This document shows positions 23,990 through 31,180 of a stretch of DNA of 31,180 nt, one piece after another (the stretch's first letter is position 1; each line of letters begins with the position of its first letter). Below the pieces are notes generated by a model that made no database searches, had not been told where the DNA came from, and saw nothing but the letters and a program-made list of their open reading frames with translations. The position numbers and the translations under genes were made by a program. The DNA is from an uncultured Subdoligranulum sp. (GTDB lineage: Bacteria; Bacillota; Clostridia; Oscillospirales; Ruminococcaceae), in the NCBI GenBank assembly GCA_900545545.1, contig UQZO01000022.1:1-31180 (forward strand). The letters are read 5' to 3'.

Positions 23990-25111
23990 TCAATCCTCCG
24001 TGGCGGCGCAGAGCGCATCAGCGATGCAGGCCGCCGGGGACTGGGCCGGCGTTACCGCCGGGCGGCGGTAACGGGTGTAATCACGCACAAAATCATCCAC
24101 GGCCTGCAAGTCCCCGCCGTAGAGCCGGGCGTTTTCTCCCAGGCCGTCGCTGCGCTCGGTGCGGTCCCGCATGATCAGGCAGGGCTTGCCCATATAGGCC
24201 AGTTCCTCCTGGTTGCTGCCGCCGTCCGTGATGACAAAGGATGCGCCATCCAGCAGTTTCATAAAATCAAAGTATTCCACACGGGGCAGCAGGGTAAACC
24301 GGGGATCGGCTTGCAGTTTTTCCAGAATCCCCATCTGGGCCAGCGTGACCTCCGTAGGTTTGTGGAGGATCATAACGCAGCGCACCGTTTGCGCCTGGGC
24401 CGTCACCCGGGCCACCATGGCCTCCACCAGCTTTTTGTTGGCAAGGTTTTCCTGGCGGTGCATCACAAAAACAAAGTAGGGCGTGCCGTCGCGCAGGGCC
24501 TGCACCGCTTCGTTCTTGCAGGGAACGCTGCGGGAATACGCCAGGCTGTCGATAATGGTGTTATATTCCGTATCCACCACACGGCCCTTGGCCCGGGCCT
24601 TGCGCAGATTTTCCACCGCTTCGGGACCGGGGGCAAAGTGCAGCGTGGCTTTGTGGCTGGTCAGAACGCGGTCGATCTCCTCCGGAAAGGGGCTGAGCCA
24701 GTTATGACTGCGCAGCCCTGCTTCCACATGAGCCACCTTCATGCCCAGGGAACGTCCCAGATAGGCGCCCATCATGGTGGAGACGGTGTCGCCGTGTACA
24801 ACCATGACGCCGCCGCGCAAAGCATCGGCGCCGAAGGCGGCAGTAAGCCGGGCCTTGGCGCTGCGCCAGGTGGAAAAGTACCAGGCCAGCAGCCCGGCTG
24901 CCGTTTTGCGGATGGTCTTTTCATCGCTAAGTTCCAGGTCCACCCGCCCGCCGTTCAGTGCCTGGAGCACCGAACTGGTTTTCAGGTCGTTCTGGCCGGA
25001 AGCGATGATGGCATACGGCACGCCTTTCTGGGTGAGCTGCCACATCACGGGGAACAGCTTGATCAGTTCTGCCTCGGTGCCGATGAAGAAAAACAGCTTT
25101 CGTTGTTGCAT
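23990..25111 (-). CDS. UDP-GlcNAc 2-epimerase family protein
   Basis: A 373-residue GT-B-fold enzyme of the WecB/MnaA epimerase family, which makes UDP-ManNAc for surface glycans. It shows the N-terminal FIGTEAELIKLFPVM, then VVHGDTVSTMMGA, HVEAGLRS and the P-E-E-I-D-R segment. The usual SGG.QEE motif appears as TDGGSNQEELAYMGKP, followed by RDRTERSDGL. These changes could mean a different substrate. The start ATG at 25111 lies 49 nt inside the end of the upstream GT2 gene, with AGGAAG upstream; the N-terminal strand requires a start here, so the overlap seems real. Confidence 0.85.
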   Translation of the reverse strand: MQQRKLFFFIGTEAELIKLFPVMWQLTQKGVPYAIIASGQNDLKTSSVLQALNGGRVDLELSDEKTIRKTAAGLLAWYFSTWRSAKARLTAAFGADALRGGVMVVHGDTVSTMMGAYLGRSLGMKVAHVEAGLRSHNWLSPFPEEIDRVLTSHKATLHFAPGPEAVENLRKARAKGRVVDTEYNTIIDSLAYSRSVPCKNEAVQALRDGTPYFVFVMHRQENLANKKLVEAMVARVTAQAQTVRCVMILHKPTEVTLAQMGILEKLQADPRFTLLPRVEYFDFMKLLDGASFVITDGGSNQEELAYMGKPCLIMRDRTERSDGLGENARLYGGDLQAVDDFVRDYTRYRRPAVTPAQSPAACIADALCAATED

Positions 25112-25887
25112 AGAACTTCTTCCTCTTGTTCCGTTTGAGAGAGATGGTGAGCATCGTAGTAGTGCAGGATGCGCAGGCGGTAAAATACCGCGGCCGTATC
25201 CCATAGCATCCGGTAAATGTCCCGCCATTTGATCCGTCCGCCGGCAACGCGGTGGAAAACCAAATCCACCGGTGCGGAGCAGATTTTCCCGTGGTTATGG
25301 CGGATCAGGGCAAGTACCTCGATGTCAAAGGCATAGCGCTTGACCAGTATACAGCGCATGACAGGCTTGATGACTGGCGCGCGGAATAGTTTGAGACCCG
25401 TCTGGGTATCCTTGGTATCCAGCCGGAAAAGAATTTTCAGCAGCAGATAATAGCAGATGCTGTACACCCGGCGGATCAAGGGATAATCCACATGAGACTG
25501 GGGATGCATTTTGCTGCCGATGACGGCATCGGCATGCTCCGCTTGCAAAATCTCGATGAAACGATCCAGCTGGGCAGGGGCAAGGTCCAGATCCGCATCG
25601 CAAAAAGCGATGTACGCTCCGGTAGCGGCTGCCGTACCCAACCGCAGGGCATTGCCTTTTCCTTCATTTTTCGGGCTGCGGATGGCACGGATGCGCGGTT
25701 CTTTTTCCGCGGCGCGTTCAATTTCCTGCAAGGTATGATCACTGCTGCCATCATCTACAACAATCAGTTCCACCTCATCTGCCAAAGGCAGGACCTGGGC
25801 CAGCGCAAGGTGCAGATTTTCAAAAATCCGTTCTCCCTCGTTGTAAGCCGGCATAATCAGCGAAAGTTTTCCTTGCAAATGTGCCAT
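25063..25887 (-). CDS. ALG5/GtrB-like family 2 glycosyltransferase
   Basis: A 274-residue GT2 enzyme similar to dolichyl- or polyprenyl-phosphate sugar transferases. Motifs: LIMPAYNEGERI, VVDDGSSDHT, the metal-binding CDADLDL and the family block GSKMHPQSHVDYPLIRR followed by KDTQTGLKLFR. Such enzymes load a sugar onto undecaprenyl phosphate, which would supply the GtrII-like transferase next to it. It lacks the C-terminal membrane pair of GtrB. The tail LSQTEQEEEVLCNN and beyond is hydrophilic and overlaps the epimerase start. The start ATG at 25887 has AAAGGA 8 nt before it. Confidence 0.88.
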   Translation of the reverse strand: MAHLQGKLSLIMPAYNEGERIFENLHLALAQVLPLADEVELIVVDDGSSDHTLQEIERAAEKEPRIRAIRSPKNEGKGNALRLGTAAATGAYIAFCDADLDLAPAQLDRFIEILQAEHADAVIGSKMHPQSHVDYPLIRRVYSICYYLLLKILFRLDTKDTQTGLKLFRAPVIKPVMRCILVKRYAFDIEVLALIRHNHGKICSAPVDLVFHRVAGGRIKWRDIYRMLWDTAAVFYRLRILHYYDAHHLSQTEQEEEVLCNNESCFSSSAPRQN

Positions 25888-25914
25888 ATGATTGATCCTT
25901 TGCAAAATTTATCT

Positions 25915-27606
25915 TCATGCCGCCGCGACCGCGGCACCAAAATCCAGTTTCAATACCAGGATATCGCCTACCCAGATGCAGCAGTCACCGGACGGGAACC
26001 CGGAACAGTCCGCCAGCGCCGCGTCCAGCTGGGCGGCGGTGATGGAGCTGTCTGCCTCCTGGGCGCGGGTCAGCAAAACGTCGGTATCGGTGGTAAAGGA
26101 AGTACCGCCGTTCACGGTGGTATCGGTAATCAGGTTCAGCTCGGTGCCGATGACCTGTTCCGAAAAACGTTCAAACAGTTCCTGGTAGGTAAAGGCCATC
26201 CAGGAATTGGCGCCTTCAATGTTTTTCAGCACCCGGAACGCCTCGTCGGAAGGAAGTCCCCACTCCCCTTCGGTGAAGTAGTAATTTTCCGGGAACTTTC
26301 CGGCAACCAATACCGGCGTCTTCCCGGGCTGGTAGTTTTCCTCTGCTTCCAGCCGGTCAATGAGCCGGTTGGTCAATTGGACAGCACTTTCATATTGGGC
26401 AAAGCGGAAGGTGGCGTCAATGTTGGCCACCTTGACAAAATGCAGCGCATAGACCCCGTTGGCAGCTACCAGCAGCAGGGGCAGCGCGGTGCGCACCAGG
26501 GAAACTTCAGGCAGGGCGCCCTGCTCCCACGCGGCGGAAAGCAGCACCAGCGAAGCCAGCATAGGCGTCACATAGGCGTAGTCCATCAGGGAATGGCTCA
26601 CCTGCAGGATGCCGATGATATCCATGGCCAGGGGGAGCATCAGCGCGTTGACCGCCAGCAGCAAAAGCGTAACGGGGTTGCGCCAGCTTTTGTTTTTGTA
26701 CAGCAGCAAAAGGGCGCACACCACCCCCAGCACCACGGCGGCCCGCACGCTCAGGCAGCCCAGTCCCTGCATGTAACTGGATTTCCAGTTGCTAAAAATA
26801 CGGTAGAGGACGGTGCCATACACCTGCCCGATGCGCTGCAGGTAATCGGTAAGGCCCATGGCCACTGCGTTGGTCACGCGCTGCTGCGCCGTGCTGCCCA
26901 CCAGCCGGACCAGCACCTGGGAGATTGCCAACGTGCCCGCCAGCGACAAAAGGCTCAGCACCGCCGCAAACAGTTCCTGCAAAAAAATGGTACGGCAGTC
27001 CTGCTTTACCAGGATCAGCTGCTGCAAGGCATACAGGATCACCCAGCAAACCGTTACCGAAATATAGGCGGTATAGATGGCGTTGGTCAGCAGCATGCAC
27101 AGGAACGCGGGGATAAAGCCCCATTTATGCCGATACAGGAAATAGGGCGCCAGGCAGGCTGTCAGCAAAGCCAGCGCATAGGTGGGTGCGCTGGAAATAT
27201 AGTTGAAGGAAGTGACCACCGCAGGGCAAGCCGTCATGACAGCCGCCACCAGGACCTGCAGCGGCGCGGAACGGATCTGAAACAACCGGCAGGTCACAAA
27301 CACCGCCAAGCCAATCAGCAAAAGGGACCACAGCCCGTTCCACCAGGGAATCGTAACCCCGCCAAACAGAACAAAACCGATATTGGCAAGCCATCGCCCC
27401 GCAGAGGCCGGCGCGAAGAAATCCGCCGGGGTTTCTATAACGTCATACCAAAGATTGGAATTGTCCTGCCCCAGCAGGATATTGGACATGGAAAAACCAT
27501 ACGCAAACAGGCCAACAAAAAAAGTTGCGGCCATTACACGCCACAAATCAACGGGAATCTTCTTTTGGCAGTCAAGCTGAAATATCGCGTTTTCTTTTAA
27601 GGACAT
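25915..27606 (-). CDS. GtrII-like membrane glucosyltransferase
   Basis: A 563-residue polytopic GT-C-type protein resembling the GtrII family of glucosyltransferase-domain proteins. About ten hydrophobic segments occupy residues 20-400, with an early extracytoplasmic loop containing GQDNSNLWYDVIETP and SAGRWLANIGF. The last 150 residues form a soluble domain (around VAGKFPENYYF). Known GtrII moves glucose from bactoprenyl-phosphate-glucose onto O-antigen outside the membrane; here the acceptor would be a Gram-positive surface glycan. The start ATG at 27606 follows AAAGGA by about 11 nt. It is first in the operon and followed by its likely sugar-lipid synthase. No GtrA-type flippase is seen. 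Confidence 0.8.
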   Translation of the reverse strand: MSLKENAIFQLDCQKKIPVDLWRVMAATFFVGLFAYGFSMSNILLGQDNSNLWYDVIETPADFFAPASAGRWLANIGFVLFGGVTIPWWNGLWSLLLIGLAVFVTCRLFQIRSAPLQVLVAAVMTACPAVVTSFNYISSAPTYALALLTACLAPYFLYRHKWGFIPAFLCMLLTNAIYTAYISVTVCWVILYALQQLILVKQDCRTIFLQELFAAVLSLLSLAGTLAISQVLVRLVGSTAQQRVTNAVAMGLTDYLQRIGQVYGTVLYRIFSNWKSSYMQGLGCLSVRAAVVLGVVCALLLLYKNKSWRNPVTLLLLAVNALMLPLAMDIIGILQVSHSLMDYAYVTPMLASLVLLSAAWEQGALPEVSLVRTALPLLLVAANGVYALHFVKVANIDATFRFAQYESAVQLTNRLIDRLEAEENYQPGKTPVLVAGKFPENYYFTEGEWGLPSDEAFRVLKNIEGANSWMAFTYQELFERFSEQVIGTELNLITDTTVNGGTSFTTDTDVLLTRAQEADSSITAAQLDAALADCSGFPSGDCCIWVGDILVLKLDFGAAVAAA

Positions 27607-27666
27607 TGGTAGGAAAATCCTTTCACCCTGCATGCGCAACAAAAGTAATTATATAATCTCTTGTGA

Positions 27667-27695
27667 AGTATACTATAAAATAGTAGCTTTTTCAA
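27667..27695 (-). promoter_or_regulatory. Promoter of the proximal glycan operon
   Basis: On the minus strand TTGAAA (27690-27695) and TATACT (27667-27672) are 17 nt apart, the same arrangement as before the flippase gene. It begins only 6 nt beyond the last codon of the recombinase reading frame. Confidence 0.87.
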
Positions 27696-27700
27696 CCCCT

Positions 27701-29274
27701 TCAAATTGGCAGCCCGGCATCGTCTTTTCTTTTGCCGGGGTCTGTGAAATTGAAAATAATGGTGATGTGCTTGTTGGCATCTACCTCCACACGACGCAAC
27801 AGCTGCCGTAGCTGAGATTTCTCCAGATGATTGAAGCGGAGAAATGCCTTTATTCTTTCTCAATGATACGGGTCCGGCCCTGGTCATTTTCCAGTACGGC
27901 CAGCCGGCTCAGTTCCTGCTGGCAACGAATTTCCTCGTTGCGCAGGCTTTGGGAGATATAATTGAATTCCTCCTCGCTCAGGATTCCGGCCGCCTTGTCT
28001 TTGTAGGCCCCCAACCGGGTACGGCGGGCTTTTTCCAACTGCTGTTCCAACTTGCGGCATCGGCTTTTGGCCTCCTGGCTGTACTGTTGCTTCTCAGCAC
28101 GCTTCTGGGCCATTACCTTGAAATCCACCTGGCGCCGTACCAGACACAGCGCATCCGTCACTGCCTGCATCACCACATCTTCCCGTATGCTGTGGGAGAT
28201 ACAGCCGTGGGCTGCAGGATCACGGTAATAACCGTAGCAATTCAAATACCAGTATTTCCCTCTCTTTTTGGCATAGAGCGGGTTTCCACAGTCAGCACAG
28301 TAAGCGTTACCAGTCAACAGATGCGGATGGTCGGTGGTTTCGTATGTATGGACCTTTTGCATCGTCTGGGCCAGGGCAAAATTTCCCCGACTGACCAGCG
28401 GCTCATGGGTACTTTGCACCACAATCCAGTCGGCGGGGTCACCCCGGCGGCGAATGTGTAGTTTATAATTGACAGTCCGGGTAAACCGCTGCGCCATGTC
28501 TCCCTGGTACACCGGGTGGCTCAGGATACGGCGAATGGTTTCGGCATTCCAGAGTCCTGTGAACCGACGGTTCTTGTCTGTCATTTGCTTGTATGTCGCC
28601 GGGGAGGGGATGTGTTCCCTATTGAGTATTTTGGCGATCCGGGTACGGCTGGTCCCACCCAGAAACAGCGCAAAGATACGCCGCACGGTGGGCGCCGTCT
28701 CCTCATCAGGCAACAGGTGGTACCTGTCCCGGGGGTCGATGCGGTAGCCGTAGGGTGCCTGGCGGCCCGGGAACCTTCCCTGCCGCTTGAGGATACTCAG
28801 GGAGGTCCGCACCTTGGCGCTGGCATCGGCGGCATATAGATTGTTGAATACATTTTTGAATACGGCCATCTGCTGCACACTGTCGGTATTCTTGGCAGAG
28901 TCGTATTGATCGTTGACGGCGATGAACCGGACGCCCAGTCGAGGGAAAATTTGTTCCAGGTATCGGCCGGTTTCGGCACAGTTACGCCCCAGACGGGAAA
29001 GGTCTTTGGCGATGATGCAGCGGACACTGCCATCCATCAGGCAGCGGTTGAATTCCTGAAATCCGGGACGTTCAAAGTCCGTGCCGGTATGGCCATCATC
29101 CACAAATTTCCGCACAATACGGAACCCATGTCCTTGTGCCCATTCTGGCAAAAAGGCGCGCTGGTTTTGGATGAAATCCGACTCGGCAGCAGGCCCATCG
29201 GCCGAGGACAGTCGCAGGTAAATGGTCGCTTCCTCCGCACAGCAGGCGGGCTCCGATGTCTTACATTTGTTCAC
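27701..29274 (-). pseudogene. Large serine recombinase, frameshifted near the C-terminus
   Basis: Large serine recombinase (TnpX/Ccr type) that cuts and rejoins DNA at attachment sites. The first 474 residues (29274-27850) hold the resolvase domain with nucleophile motif YLRLSS, RPGFQEF and KDLSRLGRN, the recombinase domain (APYGYRID and following), a zinc-ribbon with CADCGNPL, and a coiled coil. The frame stops at TAA 27850-27852. In the -1 frame the protein continues KAFLRFNHLEKSQLRQLL to IIFNFTDPGKRKDDAGLPI and a stop at 27701-27703, the usual end of this family. So one base is lost or gained near 27853. The start is GTG 29274 with GGGGAGG upstream. Activity is doubtful, though catalytic parts are intact. 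Confidence 0.88.
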
Positions 29275-29385
29275 ACAGCCGCCTCCCCTTGCGCTTCCAG
29301 ATTCAGATGGCTCAGCAGCTGCTCCAGGCAGTCTGCCAGCGTACGGCCGGGTGCCTCTGGGGAAAACCAGTAACTGTAAGGAGGA
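29271..29385 (-). pseudogene. Remnant of a small ORF coupled to the recombinase
   Basis: A minus-strand frame reads YSYWFSPEAPGRTLADCLEQL and continues to a stop that overlaps the GTG start of the recombinase by four bases (GTGA). The overlap suggests translational coupling to a small upstream gene. No start codon with a ribosome binding site is present in the frame, and further upstream it runs antisense to the ferredoxin gene, so the 5' part seems lost. Function unknown. Confidence 0.3.
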
Positions 29386-29390
29386 TCTCC

Positions 29391-29601
29391 ATGAATTCTG
29401 GGAAAAAGCGTCGCAAAGCGGTTGTGGAAGAAAGCGATTGTGTTGCCTGCGGCTGTTGTGTCAAAGTTTGCCCGTCCGGGGCCATCCAGGTGCTCCACGG
29501 CATTTTTGCCAGGGTGAGCCCGGACCAAGTGCGTAGGCTGCGGGAAATGTGTCCGGGAATGCCCGGCCAGCGTGATTCAGCTGCAGGAGGTGAAGGCATG
29601 A
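29391..29601 (+). pseudogene. 2x[4Fe-4S] ferredoxin, frameshifted
   Basis: Small electron-transfer protein of about 70 residues. The first cluster motif CVACGCCVKVCP is in frame with the ATG at 29391, which follows AAGGAGG by 7 nt. The second motif, CVGCGKCVRECP, is read only one base further on, from 29530, and that frame ends at TGA 29599-29601. An extra base near 29526-29529 therefore splits the gene. In frame, translation would continue into the next gene and make a ferredoxin with one cluster fused to a membrane domain. The true stop overlaps the next start (ATGA), the normal coupled arrangement, which supports a former intact pair. Confidence 0.82.
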
Positions 29602-30175
29602 AAAAGCACTGGCATGATTATCTCTGGATTGTCTCGCTGCTTTACCTGTTGCTGGGCTTTTTCAACATCCTGTTTTCCTGGCTGGGGTTGGCCTGCTTTT
29701 TCCTGCCGCTTCTCATCTCGGTCACAACGGGCAGCAAGGCGTACTGCAATCGCTATTGCGGCAGGGGCCCCAGCTCTTTGGATTGCTGGACAGCCGGTTC
29801 AGGTTGTCCCGCAAGCACGATATCCCCCACTGGATGAAAAGCAAGTGGTTCCGCCACGTTTTTCTGACCTTTTTCCTTGTGATGTTCTTCGTGATGCTGT
29901 GGAACACCTGGATGGTCTTCGCCGGCGCCCAGGATCTCAAGCAAGTTGTCACCCTGCTGTGGACCTTTAAGATGCTCTGGCATTGGACCTACTATGGCAC
30001 CTTGTTCCACCCGGGTGTGGCTCAGTTTGCTTTTGGATTCTACAGCGTCATGCTCATTTCCTCCGTGCTGGGGCTCATAACCATGGCCCTCTTCAACCCC
30101 CGCAACTGGTGCGTCTATTGCCCTATGGGCACCATGACGCAGCTTCTCTGCAAAGCCCGGAATCCGATTCATTGA
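29598..30175 (+). pseudogene. NapH-like 4Fe-4S membrane protein, frameshifted
   Basis: Polytopic membrane protein with Fe-S ligands, likely a partner of the ferredoxin in moving electrons across or along the membrane. The start ATG (AGGAGG 7 nt before) leads into two helices (WIVSLLYLLLGFFNILFSWL and following), then YCNRYCGRG. At the GGGGCCCC run (29764-29771) the frame shifts; the rest is read from the frame starting near 29762: QLFGLLDSRF, a helix VFLTFFLVMFFVML, another helix, and the cysteine motif WCVYCPMGTMTQL. One missing or two extra C would restore it. The combined product would be about 190 residues. Similar short NapH/YccM-like proteins are common in anaerobes; the physiological partner is unknown. 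Confidence 0.78.
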
Positions 30176-30221
30176 CCTCCCTTTCTGCCGGGCAAACCGA
30201 TATCACACGCAACAAAAAAAT

Positions 30222-30256
30222 TGCTTCTGCTCATTTCCGTGCAGAAGCATTTTTTT
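30222..30256 (+). terminator. Terminator after the Fe-S module
   Basis: TGCTTCTGC (30222-30230) pairs with GCAGAAGCA (30241-30249), followed by seven T. Confidence 0.9.
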
Positions 30257-30257
30257 A

Positions 30258-30800
30258 TCAAAGTATCATCATTTTTACATGGTCAAAAATTCTGCACCTG
30301 GCTCAGCCAGTACAGGGTTTTGGACTATGGAAAAAGAGCCAATAAATTTTTAGCTATGTAATTGTATATGAAGGTATTTTTCTCGTTGGGAAACTTTGTA
30401 TTTCTTCTCAAAATAATGGAGCTCTAATATTTGGGGCTCATCCTCATTTTATTTAGGCGATGTTGATGAATTGCAGGAATTTCAAATATTACATAAACTT
30501 TAATAAGTCCGAATTGCACACTATAGTCTACAGAATTTCTATTCTAAGCTCAAGTAGGAACGATTAGCATGATATCATTGAATTCTGACATCAAGTTGTC
30601 AAAACTTCCATTAACACTTATATTTTCTCTCAATGCTCTATTTATTTTTGCTCGATTTAATGCACTAAATATACATTTTTTCTATAATTTAGTTTTTGCA
30701 ACATGAAAATAATCAACCCGTGTGCAGTTTGTCATGCAATGTGCTTATCTTTTTATATAGCCTGTTCGTACCATCTTGCACACAGAAAGAAGGTTGTTCC
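30258..30800. other. AT-rich stretch without recognisable genes
   Basis: About 540 bp of much lower GC than the rest of the window. I see no open frame with a ribosome binding site, no RNA gene and no clear repeat. A TATAAT at 30683-30688 has no good -35. The composition suggests foreign or relic DNA, possibly the upstream region of the small HTH gene. Confidence 0.6.
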
Positions 30801-31004
30801 ATGTTCTACTATGACGTTTCTCCCGAAGAATTCCAGGATTTACCGGAGATTTTGAAACCAACAGAGGTGGCAGAATTTTTGTGCATTCATAAGAATACCG
30901 TCTATAAACTGATCAAACGGGGTGATTTACCTGCTTTTCGTGTGGGAAAATCCTGGCGAATCTCCCGCCGAGATCTTTCCTCTATTTTCCAATCGTTGGA
31001 ATAG
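30801..31004 (+). CDS. Excisionase-like helix-turn-helix protein
   Basis: A 67-residue DNA-binding protein. The MerR-like/excisionase HTH is clear: KPTEVAEFLCIHKNTVYKLI, then KRGDLPAFRVGKSWRISRRDL. The R-x-G-K-x-W-R-I pattern is typical of the excisionase-type HTH_17 family. It could control excision direction of a mobile element or act as a small regulator. I chose ATG 30801 because AGAAAGAAGG precedes it; an in-frame extension to 30696 lies in AT-rich non-coding sequence. It is about 1.5 kb from the recombinase, so a link between them is only inferred. Confidence 0.8.
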   Translation: MFYYDVSPEEFQDLPEILKPTEVAEFLCIHKNTVYKLIKRGDLPAFRVGKSWRISRRDLSSIFQSLE

Positions 31005-31010
31005 TCAGGA

Positions 31011-31132
31011 CCCCCGGCTAAGCCGGGGGCTTGTGTAAGCCCTAGAAGGGCGTAATACGGACAACGCCCCTCAAGGGGCCACGAATGGGTCGGCCAACTG
31101 CATTGCTGACTCATGGCGGCCCCTTAAGGGGC
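31011..31132 (-). repeat. Cluster of hairpins, possible IS200/IS605-type end or guide RNA
   Basis: Four stem-loops lie close together: CCCCCGGC/GCCGGGGG (31011-31029), GCCCT/AGGGC (31039-31051), GCCCC/GGGGC (31066-31079) and a palindromic GCCCCTTAAGGGGC (31119-31132). The spacing and GC-rich short arms resemble the structured 3' end of IS200/IS605-type elements and tnpB-derived guide RNAs. On the minus strand they directly follow the end of a reading frame entering from the right edge. Identity is not proven. Confidence 0.45.
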
Positions 31133-31137
31133 TATTT

Positions 31138-31180
31138 TTATGCCTTGGAATTCTTGCTACCCGTAAACGGGTCCACAAAT
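31138..31180 (-). CDS. C-terminal end of a reading frame cut by the window edge
   Basis: On the minus strand the last 13 codons before a TAA (31138-31140) read FVDPFTGSKNSKA. The segment contains a small hairpin (ACCCG/CGGGT, 31159-31172). Too short to identify. If the neighbouring hairpins are an IS end, this could be the end of a tnpB or similar transposon gene. Confidence 0.3.
   Translation of the reverse strand, partial: FVDPFTGSKNSKA

Noticed and set aside
27845..27860. Programmed -1 ribosomal frameshift in the recombinase
   Set aside because: No X-XXY-YYZ slippery heptamer lies in frame before the stop, and no supporting downstream structure was recognised; a simple indel explains it better.
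30801..31004. IS607-type transposase N-terminus
   Set aside because: IS607 TnpA starts with a similar HTH, but here the protein ends at 67 residues with no serine recombinase domain following.
1..31180. tRNA genes
   Set aside because: I found no cloverleaf with TTC-arm and CCA-like end in the intergenic regions; the tRNA-related signal belongs to the T-box leader.

Overview
The window looks like chromosomal DNA of a GC-rich (roughly 55-60% by eye) anaerobic Firmicute, most likely an Oscillospiraceae/Ruminococcaceae gut bacterium of the Faecalibacterium-Subdoligranulum-Gemmiger type. This placement is an inference. It rests on a spoIIA-sigF operon, Gram-positive style AGGAGG ribosome binding sites, a T-box in front of valS, VanZ and heterodimeric ABC exporter families, and a clostridial large serine recombinase. 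Most genes lie on the minus strand.

Region 1 (1-3916): tandem strong minus-strand promoters at the left edge, resembling an rRNA operon promoter array that fires out of the window. They are followed by the sporulation regulator operon spoIIAA-spoIIAB-sigF and by a vanZ-like/folC operon. Region 2 (3960-7780): a divergent promoter pair. The rightward promoter drives a valine T-box leader, valS and an HD-domain hydrolase gene. Region 3 (7800-8812): a single-gene unit encoding a three-lobed ricin-type beta-trefoil joined to a histone-H1-like Ala/Lys/Val-rich tail. Region 4 (8842-13295): a MarR regulator and a heterodimeric multidrug-type ABC exporter with one degenerate ATP site, under a promoter with a palindromic operator candidate. 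Region 5 (13341-18376): a LolD/MacB-type ATPase and a giant 1398-residue FtsX-like permease with long extracytoplasmic coiled coils.

Region 6 (18469-27700) is a surface-glycan locus. It starts beside a truncated penicillin-binding protein remnant. Two consecutive operons have near-identical TTGAAA-N17-TATACT promoters. The first encodes a GtrII-like membrane glycosyltransferase, an ALG5/GtrB-like GT2, a UDP-GlcNAc 2-epimerase-like enzyme and a second GT2. The second encodes a Wzx-like flippase, a polysaccharide pyruvyl transferase and an Fe-S protein of the F420-hydrogenase beta-subunit family. Together they would make, modify and export a cell-surface polysaccharide.

Region 7 (27701-31180) is a decaying mobile or accessory segment. 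It holds a large serine recombinase whose C-terminal tail is displaced into another frame, a two-gene ferredoxin/membrane Fe-S module in which both genes carry a frameshift, about 540 bp of AT-rich apparently non-coding DNA, a small excisionase-like HTH protein, and a cluster of hairpins at the right edge that resembles the end of an IS200/IS605-type element and possibly a TnpB guide RNA. The three frameshifts within about 2 kb mean either real gene decay or a locally indel-prone assembly.

The most unusual items are the beta-trefoil/H1-tail protein, the glycan locus with its variant Fe-S protein, the giant FtsX permease and the right-edge hairpin cluster. None is proven novel from sequence alone.
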